From NCBI GenBank assembly GCA_963739795.1, contig CAVUBL010000011.1, forward strand, positions 186,001-250,000: DNA of 64,000 bases. The letters are read 5' to 3'. The DNA is from CAVUBL01 sp963739795. GTDB lineage: Bacteria; Acidobacteriota; Thermoanaerobaculia; Multivoradales; DATKCC01. Below the pieces are notes generated by a model. It saw only the letters and a list, made by a program, of their open reading frames with translations. It did not search any database and had not been told where the DNA came from. Shown here in pieces: positions 15,847 through 24,486 of this stretch. A program made the position numbers and the translations under genes. Each line of letters starts with the position of its first letter. The first letter of the stretch is position 1.

Positions 15847-16542
15847 TCACTTCGAAGCAGCCTGCTTGGCGGGCGTCGCCTCGACGGCTGCCGCCTCGGG
15901 GGTCACACCGCTGCGCTCCATCTCGGTGAAGGCCTCGAGGAGCATGTTGGCCGCGGTCTCGATGTCGCGCACGAACCGGTTGATGCGGCTCATGAAGTAG
16001 TTGTAGGCGATCTGCACCGGGATGGCGATGAACAGACCGAAGGCCGTCGTGTACAGGGCCTGCTTGATGCCGATGGCGACCAGACCCGGGTTCGACAGAC
16101 CGGCCTCGGCCAGTGCGTCGAAGGAGCGGATCATGCCGGTCACCGTTCCGAGGAAGCCGAGGAGGGGGGCCACGTTGGCGACCGTCGCGAGGACCGTCAG
16201 ACCCCGCTCGAGGCGGCCCATCTCGTAGAGCGCCGCGTTCTCGATGGTCTTCTCGATCTCCTCTTTGGACTGGCCGTACTTGACCAACCCGGCCTTCATG
16301 ATGGAGGCCACGGGACCGCGGTACTGCTCGCAGATCTTGATGGCGTCCCGCACCGAGCGGTTGACCAGCAGGGCCTTGCGGATCTTCGCGAGGAACTCGT
16401 TGACGTTGATCTTGGCCCGCCGCAGGGCGATGAAGCGCTCGACGATGAAGGCCAGGCCCACGATCGAGAACCCGAACAGGAACCACATGACGATTCCGCC
16501 CGTGTTCATGACCTCGATTAGCGTGCCGCCGAAATTCTCCAC
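15847..16542 (-). CDS. exbB: MotA/TolQ/ExbB proton-channel protein
   Basis: The 231-residue protein starts with GTG 16542 behind AGGAGG. Three membrane segments are seen: about residues 14-38 (IVMWFLFGFSIVGLAFIVERFI), about 120-140 (VANVAPLLGFLGTVTGMI) and about 160-185 (IGIKQALYTTAFGLFIAIPVQIAYN). The APLLGFLGTVTGM and TTAFGLFIAIP motifs are the ExbB/TolQ signatures that line the proton path. A short Ala-rich tail follows. It is the first gene of the exbB-exbD-exbD-tonB-DUF4388 operon. Confidence 0.9.
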   Translation of the reverse strand: MENFGGTLIEVMNTGGIVMWFLFGFSIVGLAFIVERFIALRRAKINVNEFLAKIRKALLVNRSVRDAIKICEQYRGPVASIMKAGLVKYGQSKEEIEKTIENAALYEMGRLERGLTVLATVANVAPLLGFLGTVTGMIRSFDALAEAGLSNPGLVAIGIKQALYTTAFGLFIAIPVQIAYNYFMSRINRFVRDIETAANMLLEAFTEMERSGVTPEAAAVEATPAKQAASK

Positions 16543-16716
16543 GATGTCCTCCTCCTACGTGAATTGGACTCACCCGAGGTGAGCTGAGTTCCCGTGTTTC
16601 GCTTCCGAGGCGGGATCGCCGGGTGTCCGGGAGCGAGTCTTGTCGACCGCCCGAGGCCGAAACGGCGCGCCGAGAGGCACTTCAGCCATCTCCACGCCGG
16701 CGGGTCGAGGCGGATG

Positions 16717-17214
16717 TTAGCATAGCGATTGGGCCAGCTTGTCCAGTCTGTACCGCTGGGCGCAACAGACTGCCACGGCCAGCGCGTCGCTCGTATCCTC
16801 TTCCAGCGCCTCACTTTCCAACCCCAGCAAAAGCTTCACCATGCGCGCCACCTGCTGCTTGTCGGCGCGACCGTTGCCGGTGACCGCCGACTTGACCTCG
16901 GCGGGGCTGTACTCGGTGATCTCGATGCCCCGGCCCGCGAGGCCGGCGAGCAGCGCACCGCGCGCCTGGGCGAGGACGATCAGGGAGCGCGAGCTCCTGC
17001 CGTGGAAAGGCGATTCGAGGGCGGCGAGGTCGGGTCGCGTGCCGTCGACGAGCTCGCCCAGCGACTCGACCAGAGTCGCCAGCCGGAGGCCGAGCGCCCG
17101 GCTCCGGGGGCTCGAGATGCGTCCCCAGTCGACCGGGGCCAGCCGCGAGCCGCGGCGCTCCACCAAGCCATAGCCGGTGTGAAGACTGCCCGGATCGAGA
17201 CCGAGAATCAACAA
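16717..17214 (-). CDS. ruvC: Holliday-junction endonuclease RuvC
   Basis: This 165-residue resolvase has the RNase H-like motifs GLDPGSLHTGYG (first catalytic Asp), ALESPFHG (Glu), EYSPAEVKSAVTGNGRADKQQV and DTSDALAVAVC (final Asp pair). The frame runs back to 17277 inside yebC, but the tandem TTG at 17214 gives the normal N-terminus (LILGLDPG) just past the yebC stop, so it is chosen; the start is the weak point of this call. ruvC after yebC is a common arrangement; ruvA and ruvB are not in the window. Confidence 0.88.
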   Translation of the reverse strand: MLILGLDPGSLHTGYGLVERRGSRLAPVDWGRISSPRSRALGLRLATLVESLGELVDGTRPDLAALESPFHGRSSRSLIVLAQARGALLAGLAGRGIEITEYSPAEVKSAVTGNGRADKQQVARMVKLLLGLESEALEEDTSDALAVAVCCAQRYRLDKLAQSLC

Positions 17215-17231
17215 GGCGCGGCTCGGAAGGT

Positions 17232-17969
17232 CTACTGCGCGGCGAGCACCTGCTCGTCGACCTCGAAGTTCGCCCACACGTTCTGGACGTCGTCTTGGTC
17301 CTCGAGGGCGTCGATCATTCGGAGCACCCCGCCCGCGTTCTCACCCAGCTCCACCGTCGACTGCGGGATCATGGCGAGCTCCCGGACCTCCACCGGGATC
17401 TCCCGGGTGTCGAGCTCGTCTCGCACCCGGTTGTAGTCCTCGGGGCTCGTGAACATCTCGTAGACGTCGTCCATGGCGATGTCGTCGACGCCCAGGTCGA
17501 GGGCGAGCTCCATGAAGGCCTCTTCGCCCAGAGCCTCGCGCCCGAGGACGAAATACCCGCGGCGGTCGAACATCCAGGCGACGCAGCCGCTCTCCCCCAG
17601 GTTGCCGCCGTGCTTGGAGAAGATGTGGCGAAGCTCCGAGACGGTCCGGTTGCGGTTGTCGGTCACGGTCTCGACCAGCACCGCCACGCCCCCCGGCCCG
17701 TAGCCCTCGTAGGCCACCTCCTCGTAGCTCTCACCCTCGAGCTCGCCGGTACCCTTCTTGATCGCCCGGTCGATGGTGTCGTTGGGGACGTTGTCGGCCT
17801 TGGCGTCGTTGACGGCGCTGCGCAGGCGGGGGTTGAAGTCGGGGTCGCCGCCGCCCAGACGGGCCGAGACCATCACCTCGCGGATGAGCTTGGTCCAGCG
17901 CTTGGCCCGCTTGGCGTCGACCACCGCCTTCTTGTGCTTGATACCTGCCCACTTGCTGTGACCTGACAT
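17232..17969 (-). CDS. yebC: YebC/PmpR-family protein
   Basis: This 245-residue protein opens with the family signature MSGHSKWAGIKHKKAVVDAK, and also has VPNDTIDRAIKKGTGE and YEGYGPGGVAVLVE. YebC-family proteins were described as transcription regulators; recent work links several of them to relief of ribosome stalling at proline runs. That is of interest here, because several neighbours (the OmpA-type protein, TonB and the kinase-TonB chimera) contain polyproline stretches. AGGAG 8 nt upstream supports ATG 17969. Confidence 0.93.
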   Translation of the reverse strand: MSGHSKWAGIKHKKAVVDAKRAKRWTKLIREVMVSARLGGGDPDFNPRLRSAVNDAKADNVPNDTIDRAIKKGTGELEGESYEEVAYEGYGPGGVAVLVETVTDNRNRTVSELRHIFSKHGGNLGESGCVAWMFDRRGYFVLGREALGEEAFMELALDLGVDDIAMDDVYEMFTSPEDYNRVRDELDTREIPVEVRELAMIPQSTVELGENAGGVLRMIDALEDQDDVQNVWANFEVDEQVLAAQ

Positions 17970-18213
17970 GACCTGTGCTCCTTGGGGCGTCGGCTGCTTG
18001 CCGAAGGGGACCCCGGGATCGTATCCGAACGTTCCGGGCCACCGCACGGTTCCCGCCGAGACGGGGCGCCCGGTCCCAACGGACCGTCGCAATCTCCGAT
18101 TGTACAGGAGGAGGGCTCGCTGTGAGCCGGAGCCGTGGGCGGCGCTCCCCGGGCCCGGCGCTGGTGGCTGGCCGGTAACCTCCTTCGTCTCAATGGGTTC
18201 GCCCGATTCGAGA

Positions 18214-18242
18214 TTGACTCCGGGGAGCGGGAGTGCTAGAAA
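18214..18242 (+). promoter_or_regulatory. sigma-70 promoter of the kinase-TonB gene, predicted leaderless
   Basis: TTGACT (18214-18219), a 17-nt spacer, and TAGAAA (18237-18242). The -10 box ends 6 nt before ATG 18249, so the expected first transcribed base is at or next to the A of the start codon. No Shine-Dalgarno sequence would be in the mRNA. Confidence 0.55.
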
Positions 18243-18248
18243 TGGGGG

Positions 18249-21200
18249 ATGCCGCTGATCCTCGTCGTCGAGCAGGACGAGGGCGTCCTCGAACGCGTCC
18301 TCGGCGCCCTCGGCCCGGAGGGCTGGCGCGTGGTCCACGCGCGCGGCGTGACCGAGGCGATGGGGCGGGTGGCCTCCGAGGCCCCCGACCTCTTCCTCGT
18401 ATCGACCGCCGTCGAGCGGGCCGAAGACATCCTCGGGCCGTTCGCACGCCTGCGCGGCGGTCCGGGGACGCTGGCCCTGATCCCGGAGCAGAGCCTGACT
18501 CAGAGTCCGGAGCAGCTCGCCGGAGGAAGCTCCCCGGCCGGCTTTGGCGCCGACGGTGTCCTGAGCGAGCCCTTCGCCGACGCCGACCTGCGCGAGGCCG
18601 TGTCCCGCATCCTCCGCGGCGCGGACCGGCGCCGGTCGCAGCAGCCGGGAGCCGAAGAGCCCAAGCTGACCTCGGCGGACATCTTCGGAGAGCTGGTCGC
18701 CGAGGTCGAGAAGGAAGCCCGCGACGAGGCGTCCTCCCGCGGGCGGGTGAAGTGGGGGTCTCCGCCCGCACCCGCCGAGCCCGCCGAATCGGCCGAGCCG
18801 CGGCGCCCGGCGCGCGGGGCGAGGAACGACGATGACGAGATCGAGCGCAAGCTCGAGCAGACGCTCTCGGGCGTCCTCGGCCCGACCCGCCGGCCGGCGG
18901 CGTCTCCCGGCCAGCCGCCGCCTCGCTCGACGCCTCCGTCGCCGCCGAAGGCGGCCGGGGAGAAGCGCTCCGAGGTCGACGAGCTGATCAGCAAGACCCT
19001 CTCGGGCCTCGACCTCGGTGGCGCGGCGCGGCGCAAGCGCCCGGAGACTCCCGCCCCGGTGGCGCCACGCCGTTCGGCGTCCCCTCCAGAGCCTCCCGCG
19101 GAGACCCGGCGCGCCGAGCCCTTCGACCTCGCCGACCTCGAGGAGATGATCCGGACCCACAAGGCGCCGTCGCGCCGGACGGCGCCCCTCGAAGACCTCA
19201 CCCCCGGCGCCCAGAGCGCGCCCCCGTCCGGCTCCCCGGCCGCGCCAGCCGCGGAGCCGGCGGCTCCCGCCCCTCCCGTCCCCGAGCCGCCGCCCGCCGC
19301 CGCATCCGAGCCCGCGGTCGGGGCGGTGGCCCCGCCGGCTCCGGACGTTCCAGTAGCGGAAGAATCGGTCCCGGGCGCCCCCGTCGAGGAGCCGGTCGAG
19401 CCGGAACCGCCCGCCGCCGAGCCGGCGACAGGCCCCGGCGCGCCGGTTTCCGAGCCAGTCCCCGATCTGGCCCCCGATCTGGCCGAGACGCCGGCCCCCG
19501 CCGCGGCCGAGGCGCCCAAGGCTCCGTCGAAGGACTCGGTGCCCGGCGTGGAGTTCGGCCAGTACCGCCTGCTCGAGCGCATCGGCGTGGGGGGGATGGC
19601 GGAGGTCTGGAAGGCCCGCATGACCGGGGTCGAGGGTTTCCAGAAGACGGTCGCGATCAAGAAGATCCTGCCCCACCTGACCGACAGCCCCGCTTTCGTC
19701 GACATGTTCATCGACGAAGCCAAGCTCGCCGCCCAGCTCAGCCACGCCAACATCATCCACATCTACGACCTGGGCAAGATCGACCACGACTACTACATCG
19801 CCATGGAGTACGTGGAGGGCGCGAACCTCCGCAACCTGCTCAACGTGGCGCGGGAGCGCGGCAAGCCGGTACCCATCGGGCTCGCCCTGTTCGTCGCGGC
19901 CCGCCTGGCGAGCGCCCTCGACCACGCCCATCACAAGCGGGACTTCGAGGACCGGGACCTTGGGCTGGTGCATCGGGACGTCTCCCCCCAGAACGTCCTC
20001 ATCGGCTACGAGGGCACCATCAAGCTGTGCGACTTCGGAATCGTCAAGGCGGTCTCGAAGTCGAGCCACACCCAGATGGGCGCCCTCAAGGGCAAGCTCC
20101 AGTACATGTCCCCGGAGCAGGCCTGGGGCAAGATGGTCGACGGCCGGTCGGACATCTTCGCCGTCGGGGGCCTGCTGTTCGAGATGCTCACCGGCCGGCG
20201 CCTGTTCGCCGGCGACAGCGAGATGGAGGTGCTCGAGGCGGTCCGCGAGTGCCGCATCCAGAAGCCGAGCGAGCTTCGGCCCGAGGTGAGCGACGAGGTG
20301 GACGCGCTGGTTCTCAAGGCGCTCGAGGCCGAGCCCGGCGACCGGTTCCAGAGCGCCGGAGAGCTTTCGAGGCGACTGGAAGAGCTCCTGACCTCCTTCC
20401 GCCCGGCGCCCGGCCAGGCCGAGCTCGCCGCCTACGTGGCGGAGCTCTTCGACCGCGGCCCGGCCACGGCGTTCGGCCGCGAGCCTTCGGCCGAGCTGCC
20501 GCCGCGGGAGGCCACCGGCACTGCCGCTCCGGCTGGGCCGGCGGCGGCGGCGGCGACGGCCGCAGGGGCCGAGGCCGGCACCGGCGCCGGGAGCCCCGCG
20601 GCGGCGGCCGGCGGCGTGGTCCCGGTCCAGGCCGTCGAGCCCGTGAGCGAGGTCGAGCCCGAGGAGGGCGGGCGCCGGGGCAAGGGCTTCCTGGTCGCCG
20701 CGATTCTGGTCGCCCTTCTGGCTGGCGCGCTCCTCGTATGGTACGTGCTGCGGCCCAAGAGCGATGCCGGGGCGGCGCCCGGGCCCGAGGTGCCGGCCCA
20801 GACCGAAGGACCCGCGGCCCCGGAGGGGGCCCAGACGCCGGGCTCGACCCCGGAGGCGGCTCAGGGCGCGGCTCAGGGCGCGGCTCAGGTACCGAATCAG
20901 GGGGCGGTCCAGCCCCCGGCGCCAGCTTCCACACCGGGGTCCGAGGCCCCGGCTCGGGCCCCGACTCGGGCCAAGGCGCAGGGTGCGACGACCGCCGGGG
21001 CGGAGGGTGCTCAGCAGGGCCCCACCCCCGAGGTCGCGGCGGCCGTCGACCGCGCTCTCAAGGAGCGCATGGCGCAGCGGGAGAAGGAGCTCCGGAGCCA
21101 GTTCGAGGCTGAGGAGCGTCGCCTGAAGGACCAGCTCGACGAGATCCAGAAGAAGAAGCCCGCGCCCGGGACCGCGGGGGCCTCTCCGCCCAACGCCGCG

Positions 21201-21812
21201 GCGCCGGCGGCGGGCGCCTCCCCGACCGGTCCCGCCGCCAAGTCCACCGCGGCCGCCGCTCCGAAGGGGGCGCCGTCGCCGGCCGGCCTCGGTGCCGGCT
21301 CGGAGGCCGCCCCGGGGGCCGGCGGGACCGCGGCGTCTTCCGCCCGGGACTCGCAGGAAGCGGCGGCCGGCACGGCGCCCTCGAGCGGCCCGTCGAAGAC
21401 CGGCGGCGACGAGGAGGCGACCCCGAAACCGGTTCCCGCGGCCGAGACGGAGACGCCTCGACCGGCCCCGAAACCCGAGCCTCCACCCGCCCCCCGCAAG
21501 CCGGCCGTCAAGGAGGGAGAGCTGGTGACGGACGGCCCCGGAGTCGTCCGCCCGCAGGTTGTCACCCTTGTGAAACCAGAGTATCCTCCCATGGCCCGGA
21601 GGCTCCGGGTCGAAGGCGAAGTGGTGGTTTCGGTCCTGGTCGACGAGACGGGTCGGGTCGTCGACACGCGTCTGGACAAACGGGTTCCGCAGGAAGTGGG
21701 GCTCAACGAGGCCGCCCTCGAAGCCGCCCGCAAGGCCCGGTTCCGGCCTGCCACGAAGAACGGCGTGCGGGTGAAGATGTGGACGACCATCAGCTTCCCG
21801 TTCAAGCTGTAA
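18249..21812 (+). CDS. Transmembrane Ser/Thr kinase with pseudo-receiver N-terminus and TonB C-terminal domain
   Basis: The protein has 1187 residues. Residues 1-120 look like a response-regulator receiver (ILVVEQDEGVLERVLGALG), but the phosphate-accepting Asp is replaced (FLVSTAVE) and the usual Lys-Pro reads SEPF. A disordered Pro/Ala/Glu-rich linker follows. The kinase domain spans about 435-720: glycine loop GVGGMAEVWKA, Lys 471 in VAIKKIL, HRDVSPQN (His 575), DFG and MSPEQ, all intact. A membrane helix at 812-833 (FLVAAILVALLAGALLVWYVL) separates it from a Pro/Ala-rich periplasmic stretch with a coiled coil near 932-970, and a TonB C-terminal domain at about 1103-1187 (VKPEYPPMARRLRVEGEVVV). 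It may couple cytoplasmic phosphorylation to an outer-membrane partner; that is inference. Confidence 0.85.
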   Translation: MPLILVVEQDEGVLERVLGALGPEGWRVVHARGVTEAMGRVASEAPDLFLVSTAVERAEDILGPFARLRGGPGTLALIPEQSLTQSPEQLAGGSSPAGFGADGVLSEPFADADLREAVSRILRGADRRRSQQPGAEEPKLTSADIFGELVAEVEKEARDEASSRGRVKWGSPPAPAEPAESAEPRRPARGARNDDDEIERKLEQTLSGVLGPTRRPAASPGQPPPRSTPPSPPKAAGEKRSEVDELISKTLSGLDLGGAARRKRPETPAPVAPRRSASPPEPPAETRRAEPFDLADLEEMIRTHKAPSRRTAPLEDLTPGAQSAPPSGSPAAPAAEPAAPAPPVPEPPPAAASEPAVGAVAPPAPDVPVAEESVPGAPVEEPVEPEPPAAEPATGPGAPVSEPVPDLAPDLAETPAPAAAEAPKAPSKDSVPGVEFGQYRLLERIGVGGMAEVWKARMTGVEGFQKTVAIKKILPHLTDSPAFVDMFIDEAKLAAQLSHANIIHIYDLGKIDHDYYIAMEYVEGANLRNLLNVARERGKPVPIGLALFVAARLASALDHAHHKRDFEDRDLGLVHRDVSPQNVLIGYEGTIKLCDFGIVKAVSKSSHTQMGALKGKLQYMSPEQAWGKMVDGRSDIFAVGGLLFEMLTGRRLFAGDSEMEVLEAVRECRIQKPSELRPEVSDEVDALVLKALEAEPGDRFQSAGELSRRLEELLTSFRPAPGQAELAAYVAELFDRGPATAFGREPSAELPPREATGTAAPAGPAAAAATAAGAEAGTGAGSPAAAAGGVVPVQAVEPVSEVEPEEGGRRGKGFLVAAILVALLAGALLVWYVLRPKSDAGAAPGPEVPAQTEGPAAPEGAQTPGSTPEAAQGAAQGAAQVPNQGAVQPPAPASTPGSEAPARAPTRAKAQGATTAGAEGAQQGPTPEVAAAVDRALKERMAQREKELRSQFEAEERRLKDQLDEIQKKKPAPGTAGASPPNAAAPAAGASPTGPAAKSTAAAAPKGAPSPAGLGAGSEAAPGAGGTAASSARDSQEAAAGTAPSSGPSKTGGDEEATPKPVPAAETETPRPAPKPEPPPAPRKPAVKEGELVTDGPGVVRPQVVTLVKPEYPPMARRLRVEGEVVVSVLVDETGRVVDTRLDKRVPQEVGLNEAALEAARKARFRPATKNGVRVKMWTTISFPFKL

Positions 21813-21869
21813 GGCCGCGAGGGGCCGCCGGCCGGCACCCGCGGCCACGGGAGCACGCGTGGAGAGAGA

Positions 21870-22100
21870 ATGAGCCTTACTGACGACCAGAGAGACTTCT
21901 ACGAGAACACGCTGACGGTCACCCGCAAGGAGATCGAGGAGCTGGACGAGGCGATCGAGCGGGAGCTCGCCAAGGTGAAGGACACCCTGGCCGAGCTGCA
22001 GGCCGCCAAGAAGGCGGCGCGCCAGATGTACGACGCCGCCTGCCAGCGTCTCGGCCGCCCCAACGACCTCGAGATCGAGGACGAGGACGAGGCGGTCTGA
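21870..22100 (+). CDS. Small coiled-coil protein of unknown function
   Basis: The protein has 76 residues and is almost wholly one amphipathic helix: heptads from about residue 12 (TVTRKEIEELDEAIERELAK) through KDTLAELQAAKKAARQMYDA, then an acidic tail LEIEDEDEAV. No signal peptide. GGAGAG lies 6 nt before ATG 21870. It sits between the kinase-TonB gene and accD, 57 and 75 nt away. I do not recognise the family. Confidence 0.65.
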   Translation: MSLTDDQRDFYENTLTVTRKEIEELDEAIERELAKVKDTLAELQAAKKAARQMYDAACQRLGRPNDLEIEDEDEAV

Positions 22101-22175
22101 CCGCCCGCCTCCTCGTCCGCCCCGGCCCACCCGGGGCTTCCCCGCCGAGGCCGTCCCGCGGGGTGACGACACTCC

Positions 22176-23027
22176 ATGGCCTGGTTCAAGAAAGCCAAGA
22201 AGTCCAAGCGCAAGCCGACGGCCCGGGAGCGTCCCCAGAGCCCGGTTCCCAAGGGCCTCTGGGTCAAGTGCGAGAGCTGCAAAGAGGTCATCTACTCGAA
22301 GGAGCTCGACCGCAACCTGCGGATCTGCCCCCGTTGCGGCTATCACTTCCGGATCGACGCCCAGGAGCGGATCCGGTTGCTCCTCGACGAGGAGGAGCCT
22401 CCGCGCCTCTTCGATGGCATCGGTCCCCTCGATCCCCTCGGCTTCAAGGACTCCAAGCGCTACAAGGACCGCCTGAAGGCGTACCAGAACGCCCTCGACG
22501 AGCGCGACGCCGTGGTCGTGGTCGAGGGCCACTTGGAGTCGATCCCGGTGGTGCTCGCGGTCATGGAGTACCGTTTCATGGGCGGTTCCATGGGCTCGGT
22601 GGTGGGCGAGCGGATCACCCGCGCCATCGAGCACGCGACCGAGATCGGCCGGCCGCTGGTCATGGTCTCGGCGTCGGGCGGGGCCCGGATGCAGGAGGGG
22701 GTCCTCTCGCTCATGCAGATGGCGAAGATCTCGGCCGCCCTCGCGCGGCTTCGCGACGTGCCGCTGCCGTACCTGTCCATCCTCACTGATCCGACCACCG
22801 GCGGCGTGACCGCCTCCTTCGCCATGCTCGGTGACCTCAACATCGCCGAGCCCGGAGCGCTCATCGGTTTCGCCGGACCCCGGGTGATCGAGCAGACCAT
22901 CCGCCAGAGCCTGCCCGAAGGCTTCCAGCGCAGCGAGTTCCTCCTCGAGCACGGGTTCCTCGACCTGGTGGTCGGCCGCCGGGAGCTCAAGGAGACGGCC
23001 GCCCGCTGCCTGCGGCATTTCTTGTAG
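22176..23027 (+). CDS. accD: Acetyl-CoA carboxylase carboxyltransferase subunit beta
   Basis: The 283-residue protein has the bacterial four-Cys zinc ribbon (KCESC near residue 32 and CPRCGYH near 51). The crotonase-like domain has MEYRFMGGSMGSVVGE, SASGGARMQEG and DPTTGGVTASFAMLGD, ending in the acyl-CoA site IGFAGPRVIEQTIRQ. With AccA it moves the carboxyl group from biotin to acetyl-CoA, the first step of fatty acid synthesis. The N-terminal Lys/Arg run (KKAKKSKRKP) is usual. It is followed by folC, as in many proteobacteria. Confidence 0.95.
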   Translation: MAWFKKAKKSKRKPTARERPQSPVPKGLWVKCESCKEVIYSKELDRNLRICPRCGYHFRIDAQERIRLLLDEEEPPRLFDGIGPLDPLGFKDSKRYKDRLKAYQNALDERDAVVVVEGHLESIPVVLAVMEYRFMGGSMGSVVGERITRAIEHATEIGRPLVMVSASGGARMQEGVLSLMQMAKISAALARLRDVPLPYLSILTDPTTGGVTASFAMLGDLNIAEPGALIGFAGPRVIEQTIRQSLPEGFQRSEFLLEHGFLDLVVGRRELKETAARCLRHFL

Positions 23028-23089
23028 GACGCTTCGCCTCGCGGGCGTGTGCTCCGCGGCTCGAGCGCTTCTCGGCTCCTGCTGTGCGG

Positions 23090-23095
23090 TAGGCT
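23090..23095 (+). promoter_or_regulatory. -10-like box close to the folC start
   Basis: TAGGCT ends 8 nt before GTG 23104. No Shine-Dalgarno sequence and no clear -35 box. Supports GTG 23104 over the upstream GTG 23047. Confidence 0.3.
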
Positions 23096-23103
23096 CTCGG
23101 GCC

Positions 23104-24486
23104 GTGGCGCTCCCTTCCGAAACCGCGGCGGCCCTCGACCGGCTGACTCAGTTCGGCGTCCGCCTGGGTCTCGAGCGGATGCGCAGCCTCCTGGCCGCCC
23201 TGGGCGATCCCCAGGAGGGCCTGCCGGTGGTCCTGGTGGCGGGGACCAACGGCAAAGGGACCGTCTCGGCGCTCCTCGCGTCCTTCGCGTCGGCCGCCCG
23301 CTACCGCACCGGGCTCTACACCTCGCCCCACCTCGAGACGGTCGAAGAGCGCCTGCGCGTCGACGGGGCGGCGATCGGCGGCGAGCGCCTCGGCGGCCTC
23401 CTGGATCGGGTTCTCGGCGTTGCCGCTACGGCCCTCGAGGAGCCGCCCACCTATTTCGAGGCCCTGACCGCCTGCGCCCTGCTCGGCTTCGCCGAGGACG
23501 GGGTCGACCTGGCGGTGCTCGAGGTCGGTCTCGGCGGGCGCTTCGACGCCACCAACGCCACCGAGCCGCGGCTCTCGGTGATCACCTCCATCGACCTCGA
23601 CCACCAGGAGTACCTGGGCTCGACCCGAGCGGAGGTGGCGCGAGAGAAGGCGGGGATCATGCGGGCCGAGCGGCCGGTAGTGGTGGCCGAGGGCCCACCC
23701 GAGGTGGCGGAGGTGCTCGCCGAGGAGGCCCAGCGCACGGGCGCTCGGTGGCTTCCCGCCGCTGAGCGTCTCCGGGTCGACGCGGTGCAGCGCTTCAAGC
23801 CCTTCGTCGATCCTCCGGGCCGCCGACAGCGGATCTGGGTACGCGACGAGGCGGGCGAACGCCGGGTCTTCGAAACGGCCCTCGCCGGGAGACACCAGGC
23901 CGAGAACCTCGCCCTCGCCCTGGTGGCGGCCGAGACGCTGGCTGCCGAGGGCTGGGAGCGCCTGACGTCCCACGCTCTCACCCGGGGTTGCCGGGGTTGT
24001 CGTTGGCCCGGACGACTGGAGGAGGTGCCCCTGCCCGACGGTGGCCGGGTGCTCCTGGACGTCGCCCACAACCCCGCCGGGGCGGAGGCGCTGGCGGTGG
24101 CCCTCGACGACCTGGACGAGCCGGTGGACCTGGTCTTCGGCGTGCTGGCGGAGAAGGAGGTGGAGCCCATGCTCGCCGCCCTCGCCCCCCGGGCGCGGCG
24201 GCTCACCCTCACCCGGCCCTCGGGCCCGCGGGGCCGTGAAGCGGCCTCGCTGATGCCCTTGGCGAAGGGGCGGGGCCGTGACGTGGAGGTGGTCGAGGCC
24301 CCCGGCGAGGCTCTGGCGGCGGCCCTCCGGAACGCCGAGGGGCGGGTCGTCGTCGCCTGCGGCTCGCTGGCGCTGGTGGGCGAGCTCCGGGCCTTCCTCC
24401 ACCGCCGCTATGGCGTCCCCCGGCCCGCCGTGGAGATGACGGTCGGAGGGGTCGAGGCGGAGCGTTCTCAGGACAGCGGGTCGTAG
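23104..24486 (+). CDS. folC: Folylpolyglutamate / dihydrofolate synthase FolC
   Basis: The 460-residue Mur-ligase-like protein has P-loop VAGTNGKGTVSALL (about residue 47), the FolC-specific YTSPHLETVEERLRVDG, LEVGLGGRFDATNA, ITSIDLDHQEYLG with the metal-binding residues, and a C-terminal domain with LLDVAHNPAGAEAL and VFGVLAEKEVEPML. It adds Glu to folates and may also make dihydrofolate; the convergent neighbour glyA uses the product. Its 3' end overlaps the glyA 3' end by 19 nt. GTG 23104 gives the usual N-terminal length. Confidence 0.93.
   Translation: MALPSETAAALDRLTQFGVRLGLERMRSLLAALGDPQEGLPVVLVAGTNGKGTVSALLASFASAARYRTGLYTSPHLETVEERLRVDGAAIGGERLGGLLDRVLGVAATALEEPPTYFEALTACALLGFAEDGVDLAVLEVGLGGRFDATNATEPRLSVITSIDLDHQEYLGSTRAEVAREKAGIMRAERPVVVAEGPPEVAEVLAEEAQRTGARWLPAAERLRVDAVQRFKPFVDPPGRRQRIWVRDEAGERRVFETALAGRHQAENLALALVAAETLAAEGWERLTSHALTRGCRGCRWPGRLEEVPLPDGGRVLLDVAHNPAGAEALAVALDDLDEPVDLVFGVLAEKEVEPMLAALAPRARRLTLTRPSGPRGREAASLMPLAKGRGRDVEVVEAPGEALAAALRNAEGRVVVACGSLALVGELRAFLHRRYGVPRPAVEMTVGGVEAERSQDSGS

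Noticed and set aside
20860..20900. Short tandem repeat GGCTCAGGGCGC in the kinase-TonB gene.
   Set aside because: Two to three copies in a Pro/Ala/Gln-rich coding linker; explained by low-complexity protein sequence.
17232..23018. A 1928-codon open frame on the minus strand running through the antisense of the kinase-TonB gene and accD.
   Set aside because: Only its last 245 codons (yebC, from ATG 17969) are real. The rest is low-complexity Arg/Gly/His-rich, lies opposite two well-supported genes, and is open only because of the high GC at third positions.
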